Of a stretch of 64,000 bases of DNA, positions 24,824 through 35,123 are shown piece by piece. The translations under genes and the position numbers were made by a program. Numbering within the stretch: position 1 is the stretch's first letter; each line of letters begins with the position of its first letter. Under the pieces are notes generated by a model. That model saw only the letters and a program-made list of their open reading frames with translations. It did not search any database and was not told the DNA's origin. This DNA comes from Leucobacter weissii (GTDB taxonomy: Bacteria; Actinomycetota; Actinomycetes; Actinomycetales; Microbacteriaceae). The stretch spans positions 122,173-186,172 of the forward strand of contig NZ_JAGDYM010000014.1 in the NCBI RefSeq assembly GCF_017565745.1. Direction: 5' to 3'.

Positions 24824-27800
24824 TCAGCGGGTGCGCACCTGCTTGGCGGCGGAGACCCTGGTCTGCGTCGCATAGCCGGGCTTGGTCACCGTGATCTTCA
24901 CGCGGATCCGCTTCTTGGCGTCGGAGGCCTTGACCCGGTAGCCGGTGCCGTTCTTCAGCACCTTGCCGCCGCGCAGCCACGTGGTCTTCACCCTGGCGCC
25001 GGCGTCGACCTTGCCGCGCTTCACCCTGATGGTCGATCCGACCTTCACCTTCCCGGAGATGGATGGACGCGCCAGCTTGCGGAGCGTGCCGCGCTTCACC
25101 GCGGAGGTCGCCGAGCTGTCGGCTCGCACCGAGACGACTCCCGATTTCGACGCGACCACGGTGGCGCTGATCTTCGCCCGCAGGTCGGCGCTGGTGAGGC
25201 GGTAGCGGCTTCCGTCCGCGCCGGGGATGGCGACTCCGTTGCGGTACCACTGCTTCGCGAACACCACGCCGCTCTGCCAGCCGGAGGTGCGGAGCGTCAG
25301 CGTCTTGCCGACCGCCGCCGTGCCTCCCAGGGAGATCCTCCCGGCCTTCACGGTTCCGGGGATCTCCTCTCCGGCTCCGCCGCCGGTCTCGGTCACGACG
25401 GCGCTCTCGGCGCTGAGCACCGACACGGGTGCGTGCCCCTCGAGGAAACCGGTCACCCGCACGCGGAGCCTCGCGCCGAGATCCGCGGAGGCGAGCGCGT
25501 AGCCGCTCGAGACGGCTCCCGGGATCTCGACGCCGCCGCGGAGCCACTGGAACACCAGGCGTGTGCCGTCGGGCCATGCGCCCGCATTCGTCGCGAGCAC
25601 CGATCCGAGTGCCGTGTCGCCGGCGATCGTCACCGCGGGAGCCGAGAGCGTGGCCAGCGCGACGGGCCCGCTCGCGGCCCCGACCGCGGTGACGTCCGCG
25701 CGTCCCTCGACGCTCACCGTGGCCTCGACCGAGACCGTCGCGCCCAGATCGTCCGCGCCGAGCATGTAGCCGGATCCGGTCGCGCCGGCGATCGGCCGAC
25801 CGTCGCGCTGCCACTGGTAGGCGAGGGTCCCGCCGCTCGCCCAGGAGCCGAGCTCGGCTCGCAGCGTGCTGCCGTAGACCGGGTTCCCGGAGACCTGCAC
25901 CTCCCCGCCCGTCACCGAGAACGGCACCGTCTTCGACTCGCCGTTGACCAGCAGTGTCGCCTCGCCGGATCCGCTCCGCAGCGCGGTCAGCTCGGAGGTC
26001 CGCGGATCGACCGCTGCGATCGCGTCCGCGGGCGCATCGTCGGCATCGCCGATGTGCAGATCCTGGGAGCCGGACCAGGTGTAGCTGATCGGCCAGGCGA
26101 CCGGGACCTGCCGCTCCTCGACGGTGCCGGTCGAGCCGGTGTCGGCCTGGGCGATCTCCGGAGCGAGGTCGAACGTCTCACCGGCTGTCAGGGCGGCCGC
26201 GGGAGCCGACACGCTCAGCTCCTCGATGCGCGGCTTCACCTCGACCCCGAGCCACTGGGGATCGTTCTCGCCCACGTCCTGCCACTGCCCGCTCGACGGG
26301 TCGATCCCGAGCATGGTCCATCCGGTGAAACCGCCGTTGCCGGGGGTCGAGGCGGGGGACTTGCCCGAGTTGCCGTTGATCACGTAGGGGACGCCGTTCA
26401 CCCGCGTGCTGTGGAACACGCCGACGTGGCCGCCCACGAACGCGATGGACTTGCCGGACCCCTCGCGGAACTCCTGCACCCAGTCGTCGAGCAGCGCGGC
26501 CTCCTGGCGATCCGAGATCTGGCTGGACTTCGAGGGCAGCGGATCGTTCGTGGGAACGTGGGAGACGAGCAGCACGCCGCTGATCTTCGGATCCTTCGCC
26601 GCCGCGTCGAGCTCATCGCGGATCAGCTTGATCTGGGAGAAGTCTCCGGAGTGCTTGAGCGAACTCGAGTCCACCGTGATGAAGCGCGTGTTCTTCCTGG
26701 TGAAGGTCAGCTTGTTCTCGCCGAAGTACTTCTTGAAATTGGCGATCGGCTGGCCCATCACCTCATGATTGCCCGGCACGTAGGTCCAGGGGAAGTCCGC
26801 CTCGCCGAGCTCCTCCTCCAGGATGTCCTCGGCCAGGTCGAAGTCGATGTCGTTCGACTCGTCGACGAAGTCTCCGTTGATGATCAGCAGATCCGGATCC
26901 TCCTCGACGATCTCGCGGAGGGCATGCCGGGCCCCTCGGACCTGGGCGCTGTCCGGCTCGCGCCCCACGAACTGCGCGTCCGACATCACGGCCACCCGGA
27001 GCGGCGAGGCATCGGTGGCATCGGCCTCGGTGACGATCGGATCCTCCGCCCGCTCGTTCCTCGGCGACTCCGTGCCCTCGGGCGGGAGATAGGCGAGGAT
27101 CTGCGAGAACTCCAGCGAGCCCGAGTACTGCTTGCTTCCGACGGTCTCGAGGATGCGGATGCGCTCGAGCTTGAGCGGGAACTCGAAGCTCGGCGGCACG
27201 ATGAAGTCCTTCCGCTCCCAGCCGGTCCAGGTGGTGAGCAGGGACTGCACGCCGCCGGGGCCGTCGATCCAGTTGCGCACGCCGTTGGCCTGCATCACCT
27301 GGAGGCGCAGCAGCGATCCCTTGCCGTCGCCCTTCACCCAGACCGAGAGCTTCTGCGGCTGTCCGGGGATCGCGATCCCGCCGGTGCTGCCGTCGCCGGG
27401 GGCGGGGGCGCCGGGAGCCACCGCGTAGCGGCCGCGGGTCGCGGTCGACTCGGTGAAGTTGTAGTTGAGCTTGATGCTGTTGCTCCCCTCGTGCCCCTCG
27501 CCCGCCTCGATGCCGCCGGTCGGCGCGCGGTCGTGCGCGGTCGTCCAGCCGCTGATGTCCGTGAAATCGTCGATCACCCGCACCTCGAGCGGCACCGCCA
27601 CCGACACCTGCGTCGACACCTCGCCGTGCGCGAACGAGAGGATCGCGGAGCCGGTGTCGCCGATCGCGGTGATCTCGTACTTGCCGTCGGCCGTGGGCTC
27701 GACGGAGAAGGTCTCCGGGTTCGGGTTGTCGATCTCGACGTCCTGCGGCTCGACGGGAGCCGTGAAGCCCTCGACGTCGTGCCCCGTCAGCGAGACGATG

Positions 27801-29398
27801 GACGTGGAGCCCTCGGCCTCGAGGTTGATCACGGTCTGGTCGGCGGAGAGGCGGTCGAGATCGCCCAGCACCTCGATCCTCGCCTGGCCTCGCGCGACGC
27901 CGCTCGCCGCGGTGATGGTCGCCGAGCCGCGCTTCTCCCCCGCGACGATCGCGTTGTCGACGGTGGCCACATCGGCCGCATTCGACGACCATCGCTCCGG
28001 GGCGCCGGAGACCGGGGAGTTCTTCTCGTCGTGCCCCAGGCCCTCGAGCGTGCGGTGCAGGCCCCTGAACACGCGGAGCCCGTCCTCGTCGGCGGTGACC
28101 GGCTTGACGGCGAAACCGGTCAGCTCGCCCGAGCCGGGCTGCGCCAGTACGAAGCCCATCCCGTCTCCGTCGCGGCGCTCGACGAGGTCCGAGGGAGTGT
28201 TCTCGACGGTCGTGCGCTCCTCGCCCGCGTGGCGGATGTTCATCTGGCTCGAACCGCCGCCGTCGGCGCTGATCGCGTCGTGGGCGCCGAGATCCTGCAT
28301 GAGCGCGGAGAGCTCGGTGAAGTTCATGCCCCTGGCCGTCGCCGTGCGGCCGTCGACCACCACGAAGTAGGCGGTCTTGCGATCCTGGCTGAAGCCGATC
28401 ATCGTCCGCGGGTGCAGCTCGGTGAAGTGAGTGCCGTTTCCGTTGTTCACGACGGACCCGTCGTCGAGCAGCCGATGCCAGGCGCCGCCCGCCTCCTGGA
28501 TGTCGAGCGAGTCGTCCTGGATACCGTAGGCGATCTCGGCGGTGTCGCCGACCGCCAGGGACTCGAGCCTGGTCGCGGCGGCCGATCCCGACCGGGCGAC
28601 CAGCACCTGGACGCCCTCGGGGATCGCGCCGGCGCCGACCGGCTGCGCCGCCTTCTCGACCTTGCCGTCTGAGCCCACCCAGACCTCGACGCCCGCGTTG
28701 CCGGCGCCGAGGCCGGCCGCGCGCGAGTAGCTGCCCCACAGCGAGTTGTAGAGGGCGAGGTGCTGATGGTTGAACTCGGTGACGTTGATGCCGCCGATGG
28801 TGAGCGCAGAGTCGTCCGAGAAGCTCACCGAGCCCTCGAGGACGAGGTCGACCAGGGCGCCGAGCCCGTCGGCGGTCATCCCGACCGAGGCGGAGGCGCC
28901 GGGGTTGCCCGACTTGAGGATCTCGCCGTCGCGGACGCCCCATCCCGCCGCCGCCCAGGAGTTGTTGATGTCGAAACGATCGAGGTTGATGCCGCCGACC
29001 GCGCCGGCGCGGTCGGTCATCTCGGTGACGGTGCCGCCGGGACCCGCGATCGTCTCCGGGGTGAGGTACTTCATCTTGACGGTGTCGTTCGAGAGCTCCG
29101 CCTTCAGCACGTTGATCTGCTGCCAGCCCGCCGCGTCGAGGCGGTCGTACTTCACGTGGACGAGCCCCGGCGCCACCTCGGTGCGCTCGAGTTCGTTGAT
29201 CACCGCGGCGCCCCCGCGGTCGAGGTTCATGCCGTCGACGACGACCGGCGCGCCGACGGCCTGGGCCGGGGCCTCGGGGAACGCGAATGTGCCGACCGCG
29301 AGGGACGAGGCGAGAGCCGCGACGACCCAGAACTTGCCCGTCAGCCGGGACGCGGCGGTCTTCGATGGAGGAGGTGCGGTGGTCGACTCGATAGTCAC
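24824..29398 (-). CDS. Secreted phosphodiester glycosidase-metallophosphoesterase multidomain protein
   Basis: This 1,524-residue exported protein starts (GTG 29398) with a Sec signal ending near APAQAVG. A phosphodiester-glycosidase domain (NAGPA/DUF2233 type, about residues 60-390) follows, with HDAISADGGGSSQMNIRHAG as its signature. Then come Ig/BIg2-like and carbohydrate-binding-like regions (about 400-760). A calcineurin-type metallophosphoesterase (about 800-1030) shows RVAVMSDAQF, LLIINGDFVD, YVPGNHEVMG, LLVSHVPT and FVGGHVGVFH. The C-terminal 350 residues hold at least four repeats of about 90 residues with the pattern LxxQWxRxGxxIPGA...SxYxLxxADLG. There is no sortase motif. PHO-box-like repeats upstream suggest induction by phosphate starvation and use of extracellular sugar-phosphodiesters (inference). 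Confidence 0.85.
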   Translation of the reverse strand: MTIESTTAPPPSKTAASRLTGKFWVVAALASSLAVGTFAFPEAPAQAVGAPVVVDGMNLDRGGAAVINELERTEVAPGLVHVKYDRLDAAGWQQINVLKAELSNDTVKMKYLTPETIAGPGGTVTEMTDRAGAVGGINLDRFDINNSWAAAGWGVRDGEILKSGNPGASASVGMTADGLGALVDLVLEGSVSFSDDSALTIGGINVTEFNHQHLALYNSLWGSYSRAAGLGAGNAGVEVWVGSDGKVEKAAQPVGAGAIPEGVQVLVARSGSAAATRLESLAVGDTAEIAYGIQDDSLDIQEAGGAWHRLLDDGSVVNNGNGTHFTELHPRTMIGFSQDRKTAYFVVVDGRTATARGMNFTELSALMQDLGAHDAISADGGGSSQMNIRHAGEERTTVENTPSDLVERRDGDGMGFVLAQPGSGELTGFAVKPVTADEDGLRVFRGLHRTLEGLGHDEKNSPVSGAPERWSSNAADVATVDNAIVAGEKRGSATITAASGVARGQARIEVLGDLDRLSADQTVINLEAEGSTSIVSLTGHDVEGFTAPVEPQDVEIDNPNPETFSVEPTADGKYEITAIGDTGSAILSFAHGEVSTQVSVAVPLEVRVIDDFTDISGWTTAHDRAPTGGIEAGEGHEGSNSIKLNYNFTESTATRGRYAVAPGAPAPGDGSTGGIAIPGQPQKLSVWVKGDGKGSLLRLQVMQANGVRNWIDGPGGVQSLLTTWTGWERKDFIVPPSFEFPLKLERIRILETVGSKQYSGSLEFSQILAYLPPEGTESPRNERAEDPIVTEADATDASPLRVAVMSDAQFVGREPDSAQVRGARHALREIVEEDPDLLIINGDFVDESNDIDFDLAEDILEEELGEADFPWTYVPGNHEVMGQPIANFKKYFGENKLTFTRKNTRFITVDSSSLKHSGDFSQIKLIRDELDAAAKDPKISGVLLVSHVPTNDPLPSKSSQISDRQEAALLDDWVQEFREGSGKSIAFVGGHVGVFHSTRVNGVPYVINGNSGKSPASTPGNGGFTGWTMLGIDPSSGQWQDVGENDPQWLGVEVKPRIEELSVSAPAAALTAGETFDLAPEIAQADTGSTGTVEERQVPVAWPISYTWSGSQDLHIGDADDAPADAIAAVDPRTSELTALRSGSGEATLLVNGESKTVPFSVTGGEVQVSGNPVYGSTLRAELGSWASGGTLAYQWQRDGRPIAGATGSGYMLGADDLGATVSVEATVSVEGRADVTAVGAASGPVALATLSAPAVTIAGDTALGSVLATNAGAWPDGTRLVFQWLRGGVEIPGAVSSGYALASADLGARLRVRVTGFLEGHAPVSVLSAESAVVTETGGGAGEEIPGTVKAGRISLGGTAAVGKTLTLRTSGWQSGVVFAKQWYRNGVAIPGADGSRYRLTSADLRAKISATVVASKSGVVSVRADSSATSAVKRGTLRKLARPSISGKVKVGSTIRVKRGKVDAGARVKTTWLRGGKVLKNGTGYRVKASDAKKRIRVKITVTKPGYATQTRVSAAKQVRTR

Positions 29399-29476
29399 AG
29401 GATGTTCAGCGCTTTCTCTGCTTCGCGGATGGCGATGGATGCCCGGCGGACCTCTCTCGACCGCCCAGCCTTCGGA

Positions 29477-29592
29477 ACGATAGTGAGCGATCGAGAACGC
29501 GAGGTGAATGGCGGTCATCCGCGAGGTGAAGCTCGGGGACGAAGGTGAACATCCGGTGCCGAGCCAGGGAAGAGATTCCCAGGAAGGTGAAC
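29477..29592 (-). promoter_or_regulatory. PHO-box-like repeat array and promoter of the secreted phosphoesterase gene
   Basis: On the minus strand the heptamer (G/C/A)TTCACC(T) occurs four times (plus-strand AGGTGAA at 29502, 29524, 29543 and 29585). Two full copies are separated by exactly 22 bases, and one is followed at once by GTTCTCGATCG, giving 11-base direct units as in Streptomyces PhoP boxes (GTTCACC-type). A TATCGT -10 candidate lies at 29477-29482, placing the array over the -35 region, the usual PhoP activation position. Confidence 0.55.
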
Positions 29593-29665
29593 GTTCGGCT
29601 GTCCGGGGCGTGTCGCGGGCGTGCGGCGTGCACGAGCGCCGATCCTCGGCGCGGCCGGTGGCGGA

Positions 29666-30994
29666 TCAGCCCCGGGTGCGCACCGGGAGCAGCAGCAGGA
29701 GGCCGGCGATCAGCACGAGGGCCACGCCGAGGATCCCGAAGATCGTGGCGCCGCCCAGCGCGATGGCGAGCGTGAACGCCGCGGGCGAGAGGAACGAGAC
29801 CGCGCGACCGGTCGTGGCGTAGAGGCCGAAGATCTCGCCCTCGCGCCCCGGCGGGATGAGCTGTGCGAGGAACGAGCGGCTCGCCGACTGCACGGGTCCG
29901 ACGAAGATGCACAGCAGCAGGCCGAACACCCAGAACACCCAGGTGCCGAGCGGGTGGAGGACGAACACGAGCAGCGCCGAGCCGACCATCAGCACGATCG
30001 ACCACACCATGACCGGCTTCGCTCCGAGACGATCCTCGAACCGGCCCACGAGGATCGTGGCGACGCCCGCGATGACGTTCGCGGCGATCGCGAAGAGGAT
30101 CACGGTGGTGCTGTCGAAGCCGAAGCTGCGCGCGGCGATGACGCCGCCGAAGGTGAAGACCCCGGCGAGGCCGTCGCGGAAGACCGCGCTCGCGACGAGG
30201 AAGTGGAGCGTCTGGCGTGCGTTCGCCCAGAGCCCGCGGATGCTGCGGAAGAGATCCGCGTAGGCGGAGAGGATGGTGCTCCTCCGCTCCGCGGGCGCGG
30301 CGCGGATCTCGGGCACCGCGAAGAAGACGGGGATGGCGAACAAGCCGAACCAGGCCGCGGAGATCAGCATCGCGATGCGCACGTTCCAGGAGCCCTCGCT
30401 CGTGACGCCGAACCAGCCCACGTCGGGGAAGATGAAGCCGACGAGGATGATCGCGAGGAGCACGATCCCGCCCAGGTAGCCCATGCCCCAGCCGAAACCC
30501 GAGATCCGGCCGACGTTGCCGTCGTCCGAGACCTGGTTCAGCATGGCGTTGTAGCCGACGCTCGCGAACTCGAACGCGACGTTGCCGACGGCGAGCAGGA
30601 TCAGGCCGAGCACGAGGTACTGCTCGGCCGGCGCGACGAGCACCATCAGTGCGGTGCAGGCGACGACGATGCCGGTGTTGATGCCCATCCACAGCTTGCG
30701 TCGACCCGCGGCGTCGGTGAGCCGCCCGATGACCGGCGCGAAGAGGGCGACGGCGACTCCCGCGATGAGCAGTGCGGTGCCGAGCTTCGAGGAGACGACC
30801 TCCTCGGGCCCGAACGGCTCGCTCGTCAGATAGACGCTGAACACGAACGTGGTGACGACGGCCTGGAAGGAGGCCGATCCCCAGTCCCACAGCGACCATG
30901 CGAACACCTGACCCCTGGGTCGCGCGGGCAACGGCCCCGCGGCGTCGTCTGTGTCGCCGTCTGCGGCGTGACCGGTGGACGCGGTGTCGCTCAT
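29666..30994 (-). CDS. UMF1-family MFS transporter
   Basis: The 442-residue protein has about 12 membrane segments and a hydrophilic N-terminus of 30 residues. VFAWSLWDWGSASFQAVVTT at residues about 34-53 is the characteristic opening of the UMF1 (Atg22-like) family. FEFASVGYNAMLNQVSD is its second conserved loop. ATG 30994 is preferred to a start 12 bases upstream. The family is linked to efflux of amino acids or unknown solutes; the substrate is unknown here. It is divergent from dnaK. Confidence 0.88.
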   Translation of the reverse strand: MSDTASTGHAADGDTDDAAGPLPARPRGQVFAWSLWDWGSASFQAVVTTFVFSVYLTSEPFGPEEVVSSKLGTALLIAGVAVALFAPVIGRLTDAAGRRKLWMGINTGIVVACTALMVLVAPAEQYLVLGLILLAVGNVAFEFASVGYNAMLNQVSDDGNVGRISGFGWGMGYLGGIVLLAIILVGFIFPDVGWFGVTSEGSWNVRIAMLISAAWFGLFAIPVFFAVPEIRAAPAERRSTILSAYADLFRSIRGLWANARQTLHFLVASAVFRDGLAGVFTFGGVIAARSFGFDSTTVILFAIAANVIAGVATILVGRFEDRLGAKPVMVWSIVLMVGSALLVFVLHPLGTWVFWVFGLLLCIFVGPVQSASRSFLAQLIPPGREGEIFGLYATTGRAVSFLSPAAFTLAIALGGATIFGILGVALVLIAGLLLLLPVRTRG

Positions 30995-31057
30995 GGGGTC
31001 ACACAATAGCCGATGCGTGTGAACGGCTGGAGCCGTCGCAGCACGCGCAAGCTGGGA

Positions 31058-31078
31058 GTTGAGTGGGTGCGGCTCAGA
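31058..31078. promoter_or_regulatory. Degenerate second HAIR-like site
   Basis: GTTGAGT-N7-GCTCAGA matches the HspR inverted repeat (CTTGAGT-N7-ACTCAAG) in 10 of 14 arm positions. It lies 62 bases upstream of the strong site. Confidence 0.35.
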
Positions 31079-31093
31079 TATGCGCGATCGAAC

Positions 31094-31140
31094 TTGACGC
31101 GATCCCGCACGGCGATAAACTTGAGTGCAAAGGACTCAAC
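31094..31140 (+). promoter_or_regulatory. dnaK promoter with HAIR operator
   Basis: The HspR-associated inverted repeat is present as CTTGAGT (31120-31126), a 7-base spacer, and ACTCAAC (31134-31140), one mismatch from consensus. A TTGACG -35 (31094-31099) and TAAACT -10 (31116-31121) overlap it, so HspR bound here would block transcription. The operon encodes HspR itself, giving the known feedback loop with DnaK. Confidence 0.9.
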
Positions 31141-31173
31141 TTATACCGTCCGGGCGAACGCCCGGGATCCTGA

Positions 31174-33045
<1,872 letters not shown>

Positions 33046-33047
33046 GC

Positions 33048-33683
33048 ATGACCGCCCAGGATGCCGGGTCTCCCCCCGAGCCCTTCGACGGGGCTCAGGA
33101 ACCGCCTGCCGAGGGGTCGGGTTCGGAGTCCCCTTCGACGGACTCGGGACAGGCGGCTCCGACAGGGTCGGGGGACGGTCTGAACGAGGCGGAGCTGACG
33201 GTCGAGGACATCCTCGCCGCGGCGCCCGAGGGTGCTCCCGAGACCGACGCTGAGGCCGACGCGGAGGCTCCGGACTACCTGGAGGATCTGCGCCGGATCA
33301 CCGCCGAGTACGCCAATTACCGGAAGCGGACCGAGGCGAACGCCGAGGTCGAGCGCCGGCGCGCGCTGGCGGCGGCGGTGACGCCGCTGCTCTCGGTGCT
33401 CGACGACCTCGACCGGGCCGAGAAGCACGGCGACCTCGTGGAGGGAACCGCGTTCGCGACGATCGCGCAGAAGCTCCGAGGCGCGATGGAACGGCTCGGG
33501 CTGGAGGGGTTCGGCGAGACCGGCGAGGTCTTCGACCCCCAGGTGCACGAGGCGATCGCGCAGGTCCCGGTGCCGGACACCACGGAGTCGACGGTGCTCG
33601 ACGTGATCGAGCGGGGCTACCGCATCGGAGAAGTGGAGCTGCGCCCCGCCAAGGTAGCGGTCGCGGTGGCTGCCGATGGCTAG
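33048..33683 (+). CDS. grpE: GrpE nucleotide exchange factor
   Basis: The 211-residue protein begins with an acidic, Pro/Ser-rich tail (1-75), then the GrpE coiled coil with DYLEDLRRITAEYANYRKRT and the beta-domain FDPQVHEAIAQVP. It starts 2 bases after dnaK and overlaps dnaJ by 8 bases. It releases ADP from DnaK. Confidence 0.97.
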   Translation: MTAQDAGSPPEPFDGAQEPPAEGSGSESPSTDSGQAAPTGSGDGLNEAELTVEDILAAAPEGAPETDAEADAEAPDYLEDLRRITAEYANYRKRTEANAEVERRRALAAAVTPLLSVLDDLDRAEKHGDLVEGTAFATIAQKLRGAMERLGLEGFGETGEVFDPQVHEAIAQVPVPDTTESTVLDVIERGYRIGEVELRPAKVAVAVAADG

Positions 33684-34644
33684 TCAGGATTGGCTCGAGA
33701 AGGACTTCTACCAGATCCTCGGCGTGTCGAAGGACGTGAGCGACGGGGAGCTGAAGAAGGCCTACCGCAAACTCGCTCGCACCTATCATCCCGATTCCAA
33801 CCCGGGGGATGCTGCGGCCGAGGCGAGGTTCAAGGAGATCAGCGAGGCGTTCTCGGTGCTCTCCGACAAGGATCAGCGAGCCGAGTACGACCAGATCCGC
33901 GCGATGGGCGCCGGGTCCGCGCGCTTCACCGCGGGCGGCGCCGGGGGCCAGGGCTTCGAGGACATCTTCGGCGGCATGTTCGGCGGGGCCGGCGGCGGTG
34001 GGCGCACGCAGTACACCTTCCAGCAGGGCGGCGCCCCGGGCGGCTACGAGGACATCTTCAACATGTTCGGCGGCGCGGGTGCTCCTCGCGGCCCGGTGCC
34101 GGGACGCGACGTCACCGCCTCGACGACGCTCGACTTCGAGACCGCGGTGCACGGCAAGACGGTGACCCTGCAGGCCCCGAGCGGGCAGATCAAGGTGAAG
34201 ATCCCGGCCGGAGTGCGCGACGGTCAGAAGATCAAGGTGCGCGGCAAGGGCGAGCCCAGCGGCAGCGGGGGACCGGCCGGTGACATCATCCTCACGGTGC
34301 ACGTGCGCAAGCACCCGGTGTTCGAACGGGACGGCCAGAACCTGCGACTCACCCTTCCGGTGACCTTCTCGGAGGCGGCGCTCGGGGCGACGGTCGAGGT
34401 GCCGACGCTGGGCGGCGATCCGGTGCGGTTGAAGATCCAACCGGGCACGCCGAGCGGTCGGGTGCTCAGGGTCAAGGGTCGTGGCGTGCCGTCGGCGAAG
34501 GGTCCGGGCGATCTGCTGGCCGAGGTGCAGGTGGCGGTGCCGGCGCACCTCTCCGACGACGCGAAGGCGGCGCTCGAGGTGTTCCGCGCGCTCGAGCCGC
34601 AGGACGACCCGCGCACGGACCTGTTCGCCAGGGCGAGGGGATAG
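33676..34644 (+). CDS. dnaJ: DnaJ-type co-chaperone without zinc finger
   Basis: The 322-residue protein has a J domain (residues 8-75, HPD in RTYHPDSNPG), a Gly/Phe-rich region (80-145) and the DnaJ C-terminal substrate-binding beta domains. It contains no CxxCxGxG repeats and no cysteine at all, so it is the CbpA-like class B form, though it occupies the dnaJ place of the operon. ATG 33676 overlaps the end of grpE. It stimulates DnaK ATPase. Confidence 0.95.
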   Translation: MASQDWLEKDFYQILGVSKDVSDGELKKAYRKLARTYHPDSNPGDAAAEARFKEISEAFSVLSDKDQRAEYDQIRAMGAGSARFTAGGAGGQGFEDIFGGMFGGAGGGGRTQYTFQQGGAPGGYEDIFNMFGGAGAPRGPVPGRDVTASTTLDFETAVHGKTVTLQAPSGQIKVKIPAGVRDGQKIKVRGKGEPSGSGGPAGDIILTVHVRKHPVFERDGQNLRLTLPVTFSEAALGATVEVPTLGGDPVRLKIQPGTPSGRVLRVKGRGVPSAKGPGDLLAEVQVAVPAHLSDDAKAALEVFRALEPQDDPRTDLFARARG

Positions 34645-34647
34645 CGC

Positions 34648-35076
34648 ATGTCGCGCGAGCAGATGGATCGATACACTCCGATCTTCGCGATCGCGCAGGC
34701 CGCCGAACTCGCAGAGATGCACCCTCAGACCCTCCGGCAGTACGATCGGATCGGCCTGGTCTCGCCGCAGCGCACGCGCGGCAACACCCGCCGCTATTCG
34801 CTGCACGACGTCGACCAGCTGCGTGAGGTGGCCCGGCTCTCGGCCGAGGGCCTCAGCCTGGAGGGGATCCGCCGGGTGCTGCAGCTCGAGAACCGCGTGG
34901 AGGAGCTGCAGGCGCAGGTGCGGGAGCTGGAGCGCGCGCTCTCGGAGGAGCTGCTCAGCCGCCCGGAGCGCCGCGTGTTCGCCGCCGGTGCCGCCGGAGA
35001 GGTGGTCTCGATGCGGCGCGGGGCACGGCTGCGGCGCAGCTCCGACGTCGTCGTGTGGCGGCCGAGCGGCCAATAG
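34648..35076 (+). CDS. hspR: Heat-shock repressor HspR
   Basis: The 142-residue MerR-family protein has its winged helix at residues 8-75 (HPQTLRQYDRIGLVSPQRT, then NTRRYSLHDVDQL). A short coiled coil follows (residues 80-110). It is the autogenous repressor that binds HAIR sites, here seen upstream of dnaK, with DnaK as corepressor in Streptomyces. It follows dnaJ by 3 bases. Confidence 0.97.
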   Translation: MSREQMDRYTPIFAIAQAAELAEMHPQTLRQYDRIGLVSPQRTRGNTRRYSLHDVDQLREVARLSAEGLSLEGIRRVLQLENRVEELQAQVRELERALSEELLSRPERRVFAAGAAGEVVSMRRGARLRRSSDVVVWRPSGQ

Positions 35077-35123
35077 GGCGGCGGGGGAGCGCGCCGCCGC
35101 GTTCCGCGCTCGCGGGTCGCGGG

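Noticed and set aside
24773..28672. A 1,299-codon open frame opposite the giant secreted protein
   Set aside because: Its translation is Arg/Gly/Asp/Leu-rich with no domain, and it is the mirror of a gene with signal peptide and two enzyme domains. Long antisense frames are expected at this G+C.
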